The position numbers and the translations under genes are program-made. Positions 45,041 to 56,132 of a stretch of DNA of 64,000 nucleotides are shown in pieces (the stretch's first letter is position 1; the number at the start of each line of letters is the position of its first letter). Location: positions 171,247 through 235,246 of the forward strand of contig CAUEEP010000100.1 of NCBI GenBank assembly GCA_958450365.1, read 5' to 3'. The DNA is from Mesorhabditis belari. Its lineage: Eukaryota > Nematoda > Chromadorea > Rhabditida > Rhabditidae. The notes beneath the pieces were generated by a model, which did no database searches, had not been told where the DNA came from, and saw only the letters and a list, made by a program, of their open reading frames with translations.

Positions 45041-45358
45041 TAGACCACAGCCTAGAACTAGACCACAGCATAGAACTAGACCACAGCCTAGAACTAGACC
45101 ACAGCCTACTAGAAACGAGGCCGCGCAGAAGGCCCCTAAGACCGAAAACCCAGATTTTCAAAGTCCTAACAAAACTTTAAACGTTTATAACTTTTTTCCA
45201 GTATAGCGTTCAGCAAAAACGGAAAGCAGATTCGAAATCAGCATAAAATTCTGCGTCGAATGATATTACTCACATAGTATTTGACCGCCTTAGCCAGCCG
45301 ACTTTACCTTGTAAAAACCTTTTGCGCGGCCTCGTTTCTAGTAGGCTGTGGTCTAGTA
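45041..45358. repeat. 18-bp tandem repeat and 38-bp inverted repeat
   Basis: 45041-45107 is about four units of AGAACTAGACCACAGCCT. 45096-45133 is repeated in inverted form at about 45318-45355 with one or two mismatches, with an R2-like segment between. Confidence 0.7.
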
Positions 45359-45359
45359 T

Positions 45360-46079
45360 GTAAAACGGAAAGCAGATTCTGAATCAGCGTGAAATTCTGC
45401 TTCGAATGGTACAGGTTGCATGTCATTTGGCCGTCTCAGCCAGTTGATCTTCCCTTGTAAATATGAGAGCTGTTATCTGCTCTGTTCCTAAGTCATTACC
45501 GGTACATAGGGTCTAGCCATTGAGCAAATCGACTTTTAGAATGTAGTTTCTTTTTCAGGCCAAGCCCGTTTCCTTCGATGGCGGTCAGTTAAAAGCTTAA
45601 ACTTTTTTTGAATGAATTTTGTCTAAATTTTGAATAGAGGCGTAAACTGTACGTAGAATAAACTGTACGTAGGATAAACTGTACGTAGGATAAACTGTAC
45701 GTAGGATAAACTGTACGTAGGATAAACTGTACGTAGGATAAACTGTACATAGAATAAACTGTGCGTAGAATAAACTGTACGTAGAATAAACTGTACATAG
45801 CAGAACTTTTGCATCAGACACTCTGTCCTTTAACTTTGCACATTTTAGCTATTTTTATTGCCTTTTCTATACGTAAAAATCCCTATATTTATTTAAAACA
45901 GAAAAAAACAATAGCTAAGACATTTTTGAAAAACTTTGACACAAATTAGACTGGTAAGGGGTAGGGAGCCCGTCTATTGAAGTTTTTAAATATTCTATAC
46001 CTATTTATACGTTATTATGTATATTGAAATAATCAATTTTTAGTTGTAGCTCTCTCACTCACAAAACAACGAGGCTCAC
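45360..46079. repeat. R2-like segment and 16-bp tandem array (45647-45800)
   Basis: 45360-45470 is R2-like. 45647-45800 is about ten units of ATAAACTGTACGTAGG. Because 16 is not a multiple of 3, the array reads as the same YVQFILRTVY-type peptide in all three minus frames, so those frames are not genes. The rest is empty. Confidence 0.75.
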
Positions 46080-48374
46080 CATTGATTCGCAAGTAATTTG
46101 TGTCTCGAAAGCCAAATTGGGCTTGATTCTAGAATAAATTAATTGCAAGCGGCCTGGTGTTCAGAATTTCTGAGTAGCTAAAAAGCACGATCTGAAGATC
46201 TTTTTGCTTTCTTTAAAACTAAAACAGAAAACAAACGAGTTGCATTACCCGAACAATATCGATGAGAGTGGCGTGAAGATCGTGCGGCGTGAACACTTGA
46301 TCGGCGTTTTTCCGGATCATCGCCTCGAGCGGTGTATTTCTGGATAAGGGGTACCGTAAACACTCTAATAGAAGACCCATTTGAAAGGGGGTCAAAAAAT
46401 ACAGTACCCTTTTTCTATTTCGTGCTGTTTGTGCAACCGAAAGACTGACTAACTTTTGAACATTGTGGCCCACGTTTGTGGCCATAAAGCGAGCGCGCCT
46501 TTTGCTTTCCATATTTTCATAGTGCTCCACAGAAGCATAGACGTACCCATAATTTTTGCAATAGTCAAGTTTTTAGAACTTTGACAAATGATGTTAATTA
46601 GAAAAATATTTCATTTCTGAACGCTAAAACGTGTATTAACATCAAATCTGCATAGAAAATAAGAAAAAAGAAAAGCTTTAAATTTTTCCAAAAATCACTT
46701 TAGCACCCAGCTTTTTTTGCTTTTTTTATCATTGTCTTTGACTTTCTTTTGCCGGCAAACATGTCAATTATGAATAATTTCTATCTTTTACAAGAAATGT
46801 CCGCTTACCGACTTCGAAAAAAGTCGAAAAAGTCTTGACCGGTCAATGTTTTCTCATTTTTCTCCCGTTAGATCGCATTCAAATAAGCCGATCCCAATTA
46901 GTTTTTGTAGTATTTTGTGAGAGCTTTAAGATGATATTCTTAGGCTTTTTTTTGGCTATTTACCTAACTTGTTATGCTCTCTTTTTTTGGCATTAAAATA
47001 GGTTTATTTGGATGAAAAAGCTCCAATCGCTTCATCGAGTGTTCATCCTTTTTTGGTTCCTCAATTTGTTGTTGTAAATTGATTAGATCCTAGCTGAAAA
47101 TTTGGCTACATGCCTAACTTTTTTATGCTCTATCGTTTTTATATTGATACCAAAGTGGGTTTCTTTGGAAGAAAATGCTCAAATCGCTTCATCGAGTGTT
47201 CATCATTTTTGGTTGCACAATTTGTTGCCCCCTAGAAATCTACAAAACCGAAGGTTTTCTAAATTTCTGTCAAAAGCCTCTTTTACAGAATAAATAGACT
47301 TTTATTGGTGAAAACTGTAGATTAATTGCACTAATTATTTCTAAAAGTGAAATGAATAATGGTATCCCATAGTACTTTAGCCAAATAAGATTTAGCTTTT
47401 TATGCTCTTTTTATATTGACACCGAAATGGGTTTCTTTGGAAGAAAATGCTCCAATCGCTTCATCGAGTGTTCATCATTTTTGGTTCCTCAACCTTGTTG
47501 CCCCTAGAAACCTACAAAGCCAAAGCTTTTCTAAATCTGTCAGAAGCCTGTTTTATATATATATATACTTTATCCGACAAGGAAAAGTGACAATGCAAAC
47601 AGATTGAACAGCGTAGACGAAGAAAGATAATTGATATACAAACACAACTACAATTAGACACGCGTATATATGACATTAAAAACTAATTTAAAATTGACAG
47701 AGCTACAAGATCGAGCTTATATATTGAGGATTTAAAATAGTTTAGAGAATAAATAGACTTTTTTGTTGATAAAAACTGTAGATTAATTGCACTAGTTATT
47801 TCAAAAATGCAATGAATAAGTGTACCAACTTTCCAGTTGCCAATCTAACATTTGTGGTCAATATATTTGGATGTGATCTCTTTTGTGAGCGCTACTATTT
47901 TTGAAGTGAACATTGACCGGCCAAGACTTTTTTTGACGACTGTATACGATAAAAGAGCAAATTACCGAATTTCAACCGCTAGCCGGAACGTTCTGTAGAA
48001 TCTAACGTTGCTAAATGGCTAGATGCACAAACAAAAGATGCAAAAAATGCATTTTACCGAAGTTTTTGTGGGATTGAGAAAAGCATCAGTGGCGTGAGAT
48101 TTTCGACTTGTCCTTGCTCGGTGTCGCCTATCTATTCGAGAAAGCGTTTTTGGTCATCGATATTTTTCAAACCTTGCTTCCTTTCTGTCCATGGTCGCCC
48201 ATCACAATGAGAAAGGCATCTTTTAGCTGAAATAGGTACATTAAGGCTTTTGCCAAAGTCCAACTTTTTCTCTATTATCCCGAAGAAATTTCTCGTAGTG
48301 ATGATCGGAGACGCGGAAACCCTTCTCTCCTTCATGGCCCTCGTTCGTCCAAGCGATCGCAATTTTTGGCGAAT
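46080..48374 (-). CDS. DUF229 (alkaline-phosphatase-like fold) protein, internal exons only
   Basis: Phase-consistent exons: 48374-48265 (KIAIAWTNEGHEGEKGFRVS), 48226-48173 (LKDAFLIVMGDHGQKG), 48131-48058 (IGDTEQGQVENLTPLMLFS), 46339-46249 (FTPHDLHATLIDIV). A fifth possible exon is 46128-46080 (GFRDTNYLRING). The GDHG core, the acidic VEN-x-P segment and the TPHDLHATL segment appear in the order typical of nematode DUF229 proteins, a sulfatase/phosphatase-like superfamily whose members are mostly uncharacterised. Introns are 38, 41, about 1718 and 120 nt. The first exon starts in mid-codon, so upstream exons should exist. However, a mariner remnant (48640-49010) and repeats follow, and no N-terminal or C-terminal exons were found. 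Possibly a decayed gene. Confidence 0.65.
46900..47825. repeat. Tandem triplication inside the DUF229 intron
   Basis: A unit of about 300 bp containing GGAAGAAAATGCTC(A/C)AATCGC and CATCGAGTGTTCATC occurs at about 46950-47075, 47100-47340 and 47395-47555. A fourth partial unit (AATAAATAGACTTTTTTGTTG) is at 47750-47820. Confidence 0.65.
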
Positions 48375-48524
48375 CTAGCAATTGGGTTGGTGAATTGAAA
48401 ACTGTGGAACTTTGAACTCAAATTTATTCAACATAAAATCATAAATTGATTCCAAATAATTTCCAAGACTTTTGCCCATTTTATAGGCAAATTCCGGATT
48501 CCTCTTTTGTAGTAGAAAAAGAAA

Positions 48525-48633
48525 GAATTCGAGAAAGAATTGAGAAAGAAAGAATTCGAGAAAGAATTCCAGAAAGAAAGTATTCCAGAAAGAAAGAATT
48601 CCAGAAAGAAAGAATTCGAGAAAGAAAAGATTT
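48525..48633. repeat. Polypurine repeat GAAAGAATTC(G/C)A
   Basis: Irregular units of AGAAAGAATTCGAGA or AGAAAGAATTCCAGA, almost pure purine on the plus strand apart from the TTC steps. Expanded at the edge of the mariner remnant. Confidence 0.8.
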
Positions 48634-48639
48634 CCTTTC

Positions 48640-49007
48640 GTATCGTGAGAGATGGGCGACACTGATCGACAGTGACGCTGCCTCTTCTGGGGGTCAGTGA
48701 GGTCATGAGGCACCCAAGCCCCAAGTTTCGATTTAAATTCAAGGATACGAAGGTCTCTTAGCACTGTAGCAGGATTGACCCCTAACACTTATCCCAATTC
48801 ACGCGATGACATCCGATGGTCGTTGGTAATAAGTTCAAGTAATTTGGAGTCATCCAGTTCGAGTGCAACTCTACAGCCCTCTGCATCTTTCAAAGATTTG
48901 TCTCCAAAACGAAACTGGGCAAACCATATTTGACACGTAGCAGCGAGCGCATTGTCTCGACTCGTGTAGCCGACGTGGTTGTACCGGGTGAAATCGATGG
49001 CGCTCAT
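48640..49007 (-). mobile_element. Mariner transposase N-terminal remnant
   Basis: Two frames separated by a stop near 48787 give IWFAQFRFGDKSL, ELDDSKLLELITNDHRMSSR, then VNPATVLRDLRILEFKSKLG and WVPHDLT. This is the DNA-binding half and WVPHEL linker of mariner transposases. The catalytic half is missing; the polypurine repeat follows. Confidence 0.75.
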
Positions 49008-49009
49008 TT

Positions 49010-50030
49010 CGTCGATCAGAAACGCGTAGGTCTTTTTGAGTTGTCTATCGGTTCTTTCAAAAATGAAAATTGCGCACTTGTAGACCTGAAGCTAGACCAA
49101 AGCTTTCTAGGAAATATGAGCAAAATTACCCGGACAAGAGTTTTTCGTTGTCACTTTTCAGCCAGCCAACTTAACCGTATAATTTTCTCCATAGTATGGT
49201 GCTAGGGGTGGATCAAAAAAAGCCAAAAAGCTATTTTCAAACTTTAGCAACAATTTTAACCACTTAAAAATTGTTTTGCTCAAATAATTTGACTGATTTT
49301 TAGAGATTCTTTTTAATTTTTGAAAAAAAGTCGATAGGAACATTTTTATGTTTAGTTTTTTTTTTTTGTGTGATTCGAATCAAAAACTAAGCATAACAAT
49401 TCTTCTGTCAATGTTTTTTCAAAAATTAAGAACATTTAGGATTAGGCTCTGTAAAAATCAGTCAATGATAGAGTTAGCAAGCAAATTTGCCTTAAAATCA
49501 TATGACAATGACAATGACACTTTAATGCCTTGCCTAGCTATTAGCACTTTAAATCGCCAAATGAATGTCATTCTCCTAAAATTTGCTTGTTACTCTGTCA
49601 TCAAGCCCTTTCTTGTGGTCTTTTTATCAAAACCATGGAACAAAAGGCAAAAAGAGTAAGGCCATAAAGCGACACCAAGAGCTGGTAAACAATATTTCAG
49701 CTCAATTCTGCGATCTCCTCTCTTCACGTATGTTCAACGGCGACCAATTCGATTCAAAATGTATCACAAGTGTTTTTAAAGTTTAAAACAGATTCAAATT
49801 CTTCAATAAATACATGCAGCGTTGAAGCTGAACGCTATTTCATTTGATTTTGTTGATTGCAGAATCTATTTATGCAGAGACAGAGTAAAAAAATGTAAAA
49901 ACGTGTAAAAAAAGTAAAAAAAAACGTGAAAAAAATCACAAAATAGTATTCACATATCACAATAAAACATCACCAAACAAAATCTCGTATTCAAAACTTT
50001 TCGACAGGCATCACAGCACTCAGAACGATC
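49010..50030. repeat. Empty stretch, then dispersed block and reversed family A 3' block
   Basis: 49010-49430 shows nothing recognisable. 49440-49860 is the dispersed block (open frame ending FLSKPWNKRQKE, AATAAATAC, stem-loop). 49860-50030 is the family A 3' untranslated block. Confidence 0.55.
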
Positions 50031-50034
50031 ACCA

Positions 50035-50946
50035 CGCTGAATAATAAACTCGTGTTTTCTCAGCGTCTCTATCATTGTATCCATGATGAAAGTCTTGTTT
50101 GGTTCGTTCGAATTTCAGGAAAATTCTTGATCAAATTCTTGATTTCAACTGTCATTTCATCACGCACGAAACAAGCGGCTTCTTTATTTTCACTCGGAAT
50201 TCCGGAATTCAGAATCAACTCAATTGTCGATTTGACATTTCCTAAATAAACCTCAGTCACAAATAACTCGAGTTGAGTCTTCGAAATGGCCGAATAAGCT
50301 GTTGGATAAAAATCAGGATCACGATACAGGTCCACTTGGATCATTTGCAATTTTGAAGGCTTCCATTGATCAAATACAATAGAAGTTGTTGATGCATCTC
50401 ATCTTTTTGTAAATAGAAAATCTCAATGATGCTCGATTGGTGACTTCAGCTTTAAACTCCACAAACAATCGTTGAGATTGTCTTCATATTGTCTGAACTC
50501 CCCAACTCGTCGACTTGTTTCAAATTGGCGAAGGCCTTCTTGACTGACGAAAGTTTCCTATCAATCGATCCCCATCCAGCTTCTGAAATGTTCAAAACCG
50601 AACATCGTTCAACCTGTGACAAGAGAAGGACTTTATGTGAGAAGAAAGAAAATGGAAGAGGCGTTGATTCTGCGAATTTCATGATGAAGACTAGATCCTC
50701 GTAGCGTTTGCGCTCGTCATCCAGACTATCTCGACCATCCATCTCGACGCTAATCAAATGGATTCGTTTTCCAAGAATCCTTGCTGGTTTCTGGAGAAGA
50801 ATCCATCGAAATCTTCTGTCAACTTGCATCAATTCGGGCACATCTTTTGGCTCCAATGCCTAAATTACTTCCAAAACCAGATCGTAGCAGAGTTTTTCCA
50901 TCGGAAATTTGAGAAGATTGGGCATCTCGACTGGAGGTTCTGCCAT
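50035..50946 (-). pseudogene. F-box-like family A copy A8
   Basis: ATG at 50946. A TAG replaces a Glu codon right after LVLEVI (about 50866), frames break near 50460-50350, and the end after EIR is frameshifted. The C-terminal domain (from FDCYLKR on) is deleted, the linker region joining directly to the 3' block. At least four independent lesions. Confidence 0.75.
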
Positions 50947-51560
50947 CCTGCCTGAAAATTGAAAGATTAGAAATTAACAATCAGTAAAGATATGGCAGAA
51001 AAGTTGGCTACAAAACAAAAACAATGAACAAGGTGGGTTTTAGCTAAAGTTCGATAAAATCTTTCATTTCTCCAAAGCTTGCGATGATCTTTAGTGCATA
51101 AACAACAATAATCCAAGTTTTACATCTAAAATGTGCTAAAATTGACTCAAAGGATTTCAACAGTCGCTCTTTTTATGCAAAAACGTGTCGTAGACCAAAA
51201 ATAGCTGATACGTCATCAAAACAATGCTTAAGACGAGTAAGATATGCGTTTAAGAAGGTATAAAAGTCTATTCTAACAAGGAACAACTCCAAAAGCCCAA
51301 AATATGGCAGAAAAAGATCCCTATGACTTTCGGGGAGAAGAGAAAATGATTTCCCTAGCGTAAAATCTCCTCTTTACCGCATCAATTGGCACCGTAACCC
51401 ACTAGGCTGTCATCATTTAGAATTCGAATTTGGGCGTTTGCCTCACATTTTTTTGCAACTCTGTAATCCATGGTTTCATTGAGGTTTTTGAGATATTCAA
51501 ATTTTTGCCAATTCTCAAAGAAAAGTGACACTTGGCCACAAAAATTTCGACAAGAAACCA
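50947..51560 (-). promoter_or_regulatory. Conserved leader of A8
   Basis: Leader block with AAAAACGTGTCGTAGACC at 51179-51196 and an acceptor 5 nt before the ATG. The gene it serves is broken. Confidence 0.45.
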
Positions 51561-51589
51561 TTCCACTTCTGGACAACCTTCCATCTTTC

Positions 51590-51775
51590 CACTTGTGCCA
51601 AGAGAAGAACATTGAAAAAGGTTGAAAAGAGATTGAAATGAAGAGATTGATTTAGGAAATTTCGTGACTACAATGATGTCAGGGGTATAATCAAAAGATC
51701 ATAATCATCTAGTCAGTCTCCTAGTTTGATATGTCAATCGGATGGATTCGTTTTCCAAAAATCCGTGCTGGTCCT
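51590..51775 (-). pseudogene. Family A fragment
   Basis: Short, diverged piece including the codons for PARIFGKRIHP near 51755-51775 and the segment before it in the family order. Both ends missing. Confidence 0.45.
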
Positions 51776-51966
51776 TCAATTTCATCTTTAGATTGGAAAG
51801 GAGAGGCGTATAAGTAAACTTTTAATTAATGATCAAATTTATATCTTTCTTTTCATTTTAGATTTGCAATATAATTATTTCGTTTATTCATTGTTCATGC
51901 GTTTATTCATTCAAAGCAAGTTAGAATCTTAACTATAACGAATCAAGATTCAAGAGCTCTGATATA

Positions 51967-53628
51967 CAGTGGTCCACAAAAGTATTGTCCCATTGCCATC
52001 CAAAAGTTTCTTTCGTATGAAAATCTTGCAAAATAACGATATTCCCAAAAAGTGTAGGGCATTTTGCTTACCCATAATACTCTACTTTTCAAGATTATAA
52101 GATTCATCCGTATACACTGCATAAAAATTAAAGTATAAAACAAAAACAATAAGTTACTTAACAAATAGCTCCACAAAAGTAATGTCCCATTTGCAAAGAA
52201 TTAACAATTTTTTCAGAAAATTAATATTTGGTTGGTCCTCCTTTTGTTTTGATCGCTTCATTGAGTCGATCCGGCATGGAATCCACGAGATTTTTCAAAA
52301 GACTTGGGCGGATGGTGGTCCAAAGACGTTAAATGTGAACCCATAAGGAGGCCTTCGAATCGAATTTCTTTCCCTTGAGGCGCGACTTCACAAATGACCA
52401 CAAATGTTCAATTGTATTGAGATCCGGTGAGTAGGGAGGTGGATTGATCAATTTAACACGATTTGCCGAAAACCATCCGGGCAGACGAGCTCTGGTACCA
52501 TTTTGAAGTGTCACCAACCGTCCCATCATCAGTCTCGACTTGTGTTTCGGGTCGTTGTCCTGGTAAAGCATCCATCCGGGAGGCATTGTTTGATTGGCAA
52601 AGGGAAGCATTTGGGTCTCCATAATATTCTTGTAAGCCACAGCATCCATCGTCGAGTTCACGTAGACTAACGGACCTACTGAAGTTCGAGACATCGTCTC
52701 CTGAAGAAAAAGTTTAGATAACAAAATTCTAAAAAGGTTCTTACCCCAACGCATTATGTTTCCACCGTTGAATTTCACGGTAGGCCGAATGTACTTGAGT
52801 GCGTATCGCTTTCCAGTTGGTCGCCGAATAAGATGGTTTCCATCCGCGTGAAATAAATTGATTTTTGTCTCATCGGTAAATAATACTTTCGCCCAATCAC
52901 GTGTCGTCCAACTTCGGTAGGTCCGTGCAAAGTCAAGGCGCTGCTTCCGGTGCTTAGAATTTGTCAGAGGTTTACGGGCAGCCCGTCTTGCATATAATCC
53001 AGCTTCATTTAATCGTCGTCTGATCGTTTCTGGCGATACAACCTTGTTAAATTGATCCCTCATCATTTGGCTTCCATCGGTTGATGTTTTGTTAGGATCG
53101 TTTTTCACCATTTGGATCACGGCTCGATCTTCTTTTGGGGTTGTGATTGGTCGTCGGCCACTCTTGAGGCCTCGATGAAGATTTTTGCCGGCTTTTGATT
53201 GAGAAAAATGCGGCGCACTGTCCATATCGAGCAATTGAAGAGGTTGGCCACATCCTTTTCCTGCATCCCATTTTCCCGGGCCTTGGCGATTCGGAGCTTC
53301 TGCGGAGTGTCAAGGTTTTCTTTGCCAGTCATCTAACTAATAAAATAAATACATTTAATATTCATAGAAAGCGAAAACAAAAAGAATAATCGAGGAAAAC
53401 ATCAATGGGACATTACTTTTGTGGAGCTATTTGTTAAGTAACTTATTGTTCTTGTTTTATACTTTAATTTTTATGCAATGTATACGGATGAATCTTATAA
53501 TCTTAAAAAATAGAGTATTATGGGTAAGCAAAATACCCTACACTTTTTGGGAATATCGTTTTTTTGCAAGATTTTCATACGAAAGAAACTTTTGGATGGC
53601 AATGGGACAATACTTTTGTGGACCACTG
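51967..53628 (-). mobile_element. Tc1-like transposon, 1662 bp, 225-bp TIRs of IR/DR type
   Basis: Flanked by TA (51965-51966 and 53629-53630). Inverted termini 51967-52191 and 53404-53628 match over 225 bp with few differences. Each holds two direct copies of the likely transposase site: outer ACAAAAGTATTGTCCCAT at the tip and inner ACAAAAGTAATGTCCCAT at the inner edge. That is the IR/DR layout known from Sleeping Beauty-type elements. Structure is complete, so the copy is young. A non-autonomous state is likely (see CDS). Confidence 0.9.
52329..53332 (-). pseudogene. Tc1-like transposase with a frameshift
   Basis: ATG 53332 opens the HTH domain (TPQKLRIAKARENGMQEKDV). A one-base shift near 53200 breaks it from the main frame (GRRPITTPKEDRAVIQMVKN onward, stop at 52329). 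DDE residues are present: VLFTDETK, YQDNDPKHKS and SPDLNTIEHLW. The second Asp and the Glu are about 47-49 residues apart, not 34, because of an extra QNGTRARLPGW-type segment. A 44-nt GTAAG...TTCAG stretch at 52700-52743 looks like an intron, but removing it shifts frame by one, so a second small indel is implied. Confidence 0.8.
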
Positions 53629-53639
53629 TAAAATGAAAT

Positions 53640-53860
53640 TCACACTTTTATTTTAAATGTAAGAATATCGAAGAATGATGTCCCAGGCGCAAAATTTTCG
53701 TTTTACCCCAGCAATTGGTACCGTAGCTCATGAGGTTGTCATTTAGAATTTGAATTTGGGCGTTTGGCTCACATTTGGTTTGCAACTCGTAATCCATGGT
53801 TTCATTGAGGTTTTGAGATTTTAAAATTTCTGTCAATTCACAAAAGAAAGTGACTTGCAA
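53640..53860 (-). repeat. Solo family A/B leader fragment
   Basis: Matches the distal leader (AAACCATGGATTACGAGTTG region in reverse) with no gene attached. It adjoins the transposon on one side and the receptor remnant on the other. Confidence 0.55.
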
Positions 53861-53864
53861 AAAT

Positions 53865-54790
53865 CAATCATTGATCATTGAAATATCAATGGAAAGCAAT
53901 AGTGGCACACCAATAAGACTTGGATCCCCTAAACAAAAGCCGTTGACCCTAAATGAAACTCGAATTACCCCAATAGTCTCTCAACCATCCGAGTCCATAA
54001 ACATAACCAGAAATAATGACGATCACCAAGTAAACGAGTGGATACTTCTGGGCTCTTGCAAAAAAGAGACCACTGAATGAGATGGCCAAGAAGCGGTTGA
54101 GAGAGATGCTGAAATTGTGTTCAAAACGATGCATTCTTTTTATTGCCTATCGATCTCAGTAAATAGGTTGATGTGTTGCACTGGTTGAAGGTAGAATATG
54201 AGCGGCATGTAAAACTGTTGCATGAAAACGTCTGGGCAAACGGGCATGTAGCTACATAAAGATCAGTATTTTGAATTGATCAGACTCTCCAATTAGACGT
54301 CTTTGTACCAAAGGGAAATTGCTTTTAGAGCTTCACTCAATTTCCTTCCCAAGCAAAGCTGTTCCTCTGAGTCAATATAAGTATATCAAAAGGCTATAAA
54401 TTATTGTACTCCTAAGGGAAAAATGACAATTGATAGATTTGTTTGACGTTCACAAGAAGATTCTTACAAAAGAAAACGAGCACTTTCAAGGTGTTTTTGC
54501 TTTTTGAGTTACACAAAATAGATGATAAACAGAGTTCGAGGACAAACAAACTCCTTTTGAAAACCACTTTTATCCATGTTGAGGATTGATCTGAAACACT
54601 TTTAATCTTTTCACCTTTTCTACGTGAAAAAACTGTTATTTCCAGAAAGGGAAACTCTTCTGATTTTATATCACCATGTACTTTCTCTCTTTTTCGACAA
54701 ATAGAGAGTCGACAAGAGCCTCTTCCGACCCACTTTGGTAATACTGGCAACCCAGTAGATGAGGGTTGGGCTTAGGATAGCTGGAAAACA
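53865..54790 (-). pseudogene. Serpentine chemoreceptor-like gene, remains
   Basis: Exon-like pieces in order: about 54775-54655 (PTLIYWVASITKVGRKRLLS, a TM1/loop type), 54251-54160 (FYMPLIFYLQPVQHINLF), and 54108 to about 53968 after an AATTTCAG acceptor (ISLNRFLAISFSGLFFARAQ, then YPLVYLVIVIISGYVYGL). LNRFLAI after a Tyr/Leu-rich helix is the TM3 pattern of nematode serpentine receptors. Donor sites between pieces are poor and later helices are missing, cut by the leader fragment at 53860. The exact receptor family is not assignable. Confidence 0.45.
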
Positions 54791-54929
54791 GTTTTGCCAT
54801 CTCTCATTTTTATAAACCAATAACTGATATGACCTGCAAAGGCTCAAACTATAAGGTACGCCATAATTGTCGCCACAAGATAAAGTTCGAATTTTAAGGT
54901 AGGCAAGAGCAAAAAAGAAAGGGTTTTAA

Positions 54930-55083
54930 CTAAAACACATTTATTGTACATTAACAATTAGAAATTCATTAACTAAATCTAAGCAAAACAATAAATAACA
55001 TCAAATATGGAATCGGCCACCATTAGCATTTGAGCAGGCGTCTGGGCACCCAATGCACTATAAAGTGCATTGGGTGCCCAGAC
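54930..55083 (-). mobile_element. Mariner/Tc1 3' remnant ending in a 44-bp perfect palindrome
   Basis: 54930-55040 is the reverse of the transposase C-terminus and tail seen at 18060-18200. Then 55040-55058 and 55065-55083 are perfect 19-bp inverted arms (GTCTGGGCACCCAATGCAC) around TATAAA. The other large arm holds only one such half at 17206. Confidence 0.7.
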
Positions 55084-55429
55084 AAAGCTTACCCTGACTC
55101 TGTGCCCTTCGCTAGTTAAAATCGGGTTTTGAAACTCAGAATTTCAGCATCGAAATCAGCAAACCAATCATCTCACGAGCACGGCTCCAGCCGTTTTCCA
55201 CTCACCACTCACCACAAAATTGAGACCCACGAGAGCTTGCCCATAGATTTGCTTATCAATATTATCGGTATAAACAAAATAGTGTTATCTTTTTTTCCCA
55301 TTCACAAACGTATTGGTGCTGAGATATGAGCGTTTGTTTGGGTGTACACTCGGACTACGCCACGCTCCTATGGGGTGAAGTTCTATCGCAGTATCTACAG
55401 TACATGAATTTACCAAATGTTTCACTTTT

Positions 55430-56132
55430 TGCGCGAATTCAACGTTGAAAAATAGGGGTTTTTCTTCTGAATCGTGTCCGGAAGCTAAAAATGGTTTATT
55501 GCCGAAATTTTTGTGGCCAAACTGTCACTTTTCTTTTGTGACTTGACAAAAATTTAAAATTCCCAAAAGCCTCAATGAAACCATGAATTAAGAGTTGCAA
55601 ACAAAATGTGAGCCAAACACCCAAATTCGAATTCTAAATGACAACCTCGTGGGGCTACGGTGTCCATTGATGGGACAAAAGGGAAATTTTGGGCTTCGGA
55701 AATCATTCTTCACTTCTCCCCGAAAGATTTTGGTCTTTTCTACGATATTTTGGGCTTTTGAGTTGTTCCTTGTTCAAATAAACTTTTATATCTTTTAAAC
55801 GCATATCTTACTAGTTTTAAGCATTCTTTTGATGACAAATGGCCTATTCTTAGTCTACGACACGTTTTTGCTTAAAAACAACGACTGTTGAAATCTTTTG
55901 AGTCAATCTTAGCACATTTTAGATGTGAAACTTTGATTATTGTTGTTTATGCACTAAAGATCATCACAAGTTTTAGAGAAATCAAAGATTTTATCAAACT
56001 TTAGCCGGCATTTGTCAAACAAACAAAACAAAGCCGACATTTGTCCCCACCTTGTTGATTGTTTTTGTTTGATAGCCAACCTTTCTGTCAGATAGTTGAT
56101 TGTTTTTTCTAATTTTTCAATTTTCAGGCAGA
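55430..56132 (+). promoter_or_regulatory. Conserved leader of B3
   Basis: Leader block with GTCTACGACACGTTTTTGC at 55853-55871 and TTTTCAG 5 nt before the ATG. Confidence 0.45.

Noticed and set aside
45559..45600. Possible plus-strand last exon after TTTTTCAG (AKPVSFDGGQLKA, stop)
   Set aside because: No partner exon upstream could be found; too short to support.
45589..45821. Three overlapping minus-strand frames of 63-74 codons rich in Tyr, Phe and Leu
   Set aside because: They are readings of one 16-bp tandem repeat in each frame, not genes.
49348..49659. Frame ending SKPWNKRQKE conserved in several dispersed blocks
   Set aside because: Open in the copies at 1.5, 20.6 and 49.4 kb but broken at 14.7 and 62.3 kb, and it has no consistent start; treated as repeat.
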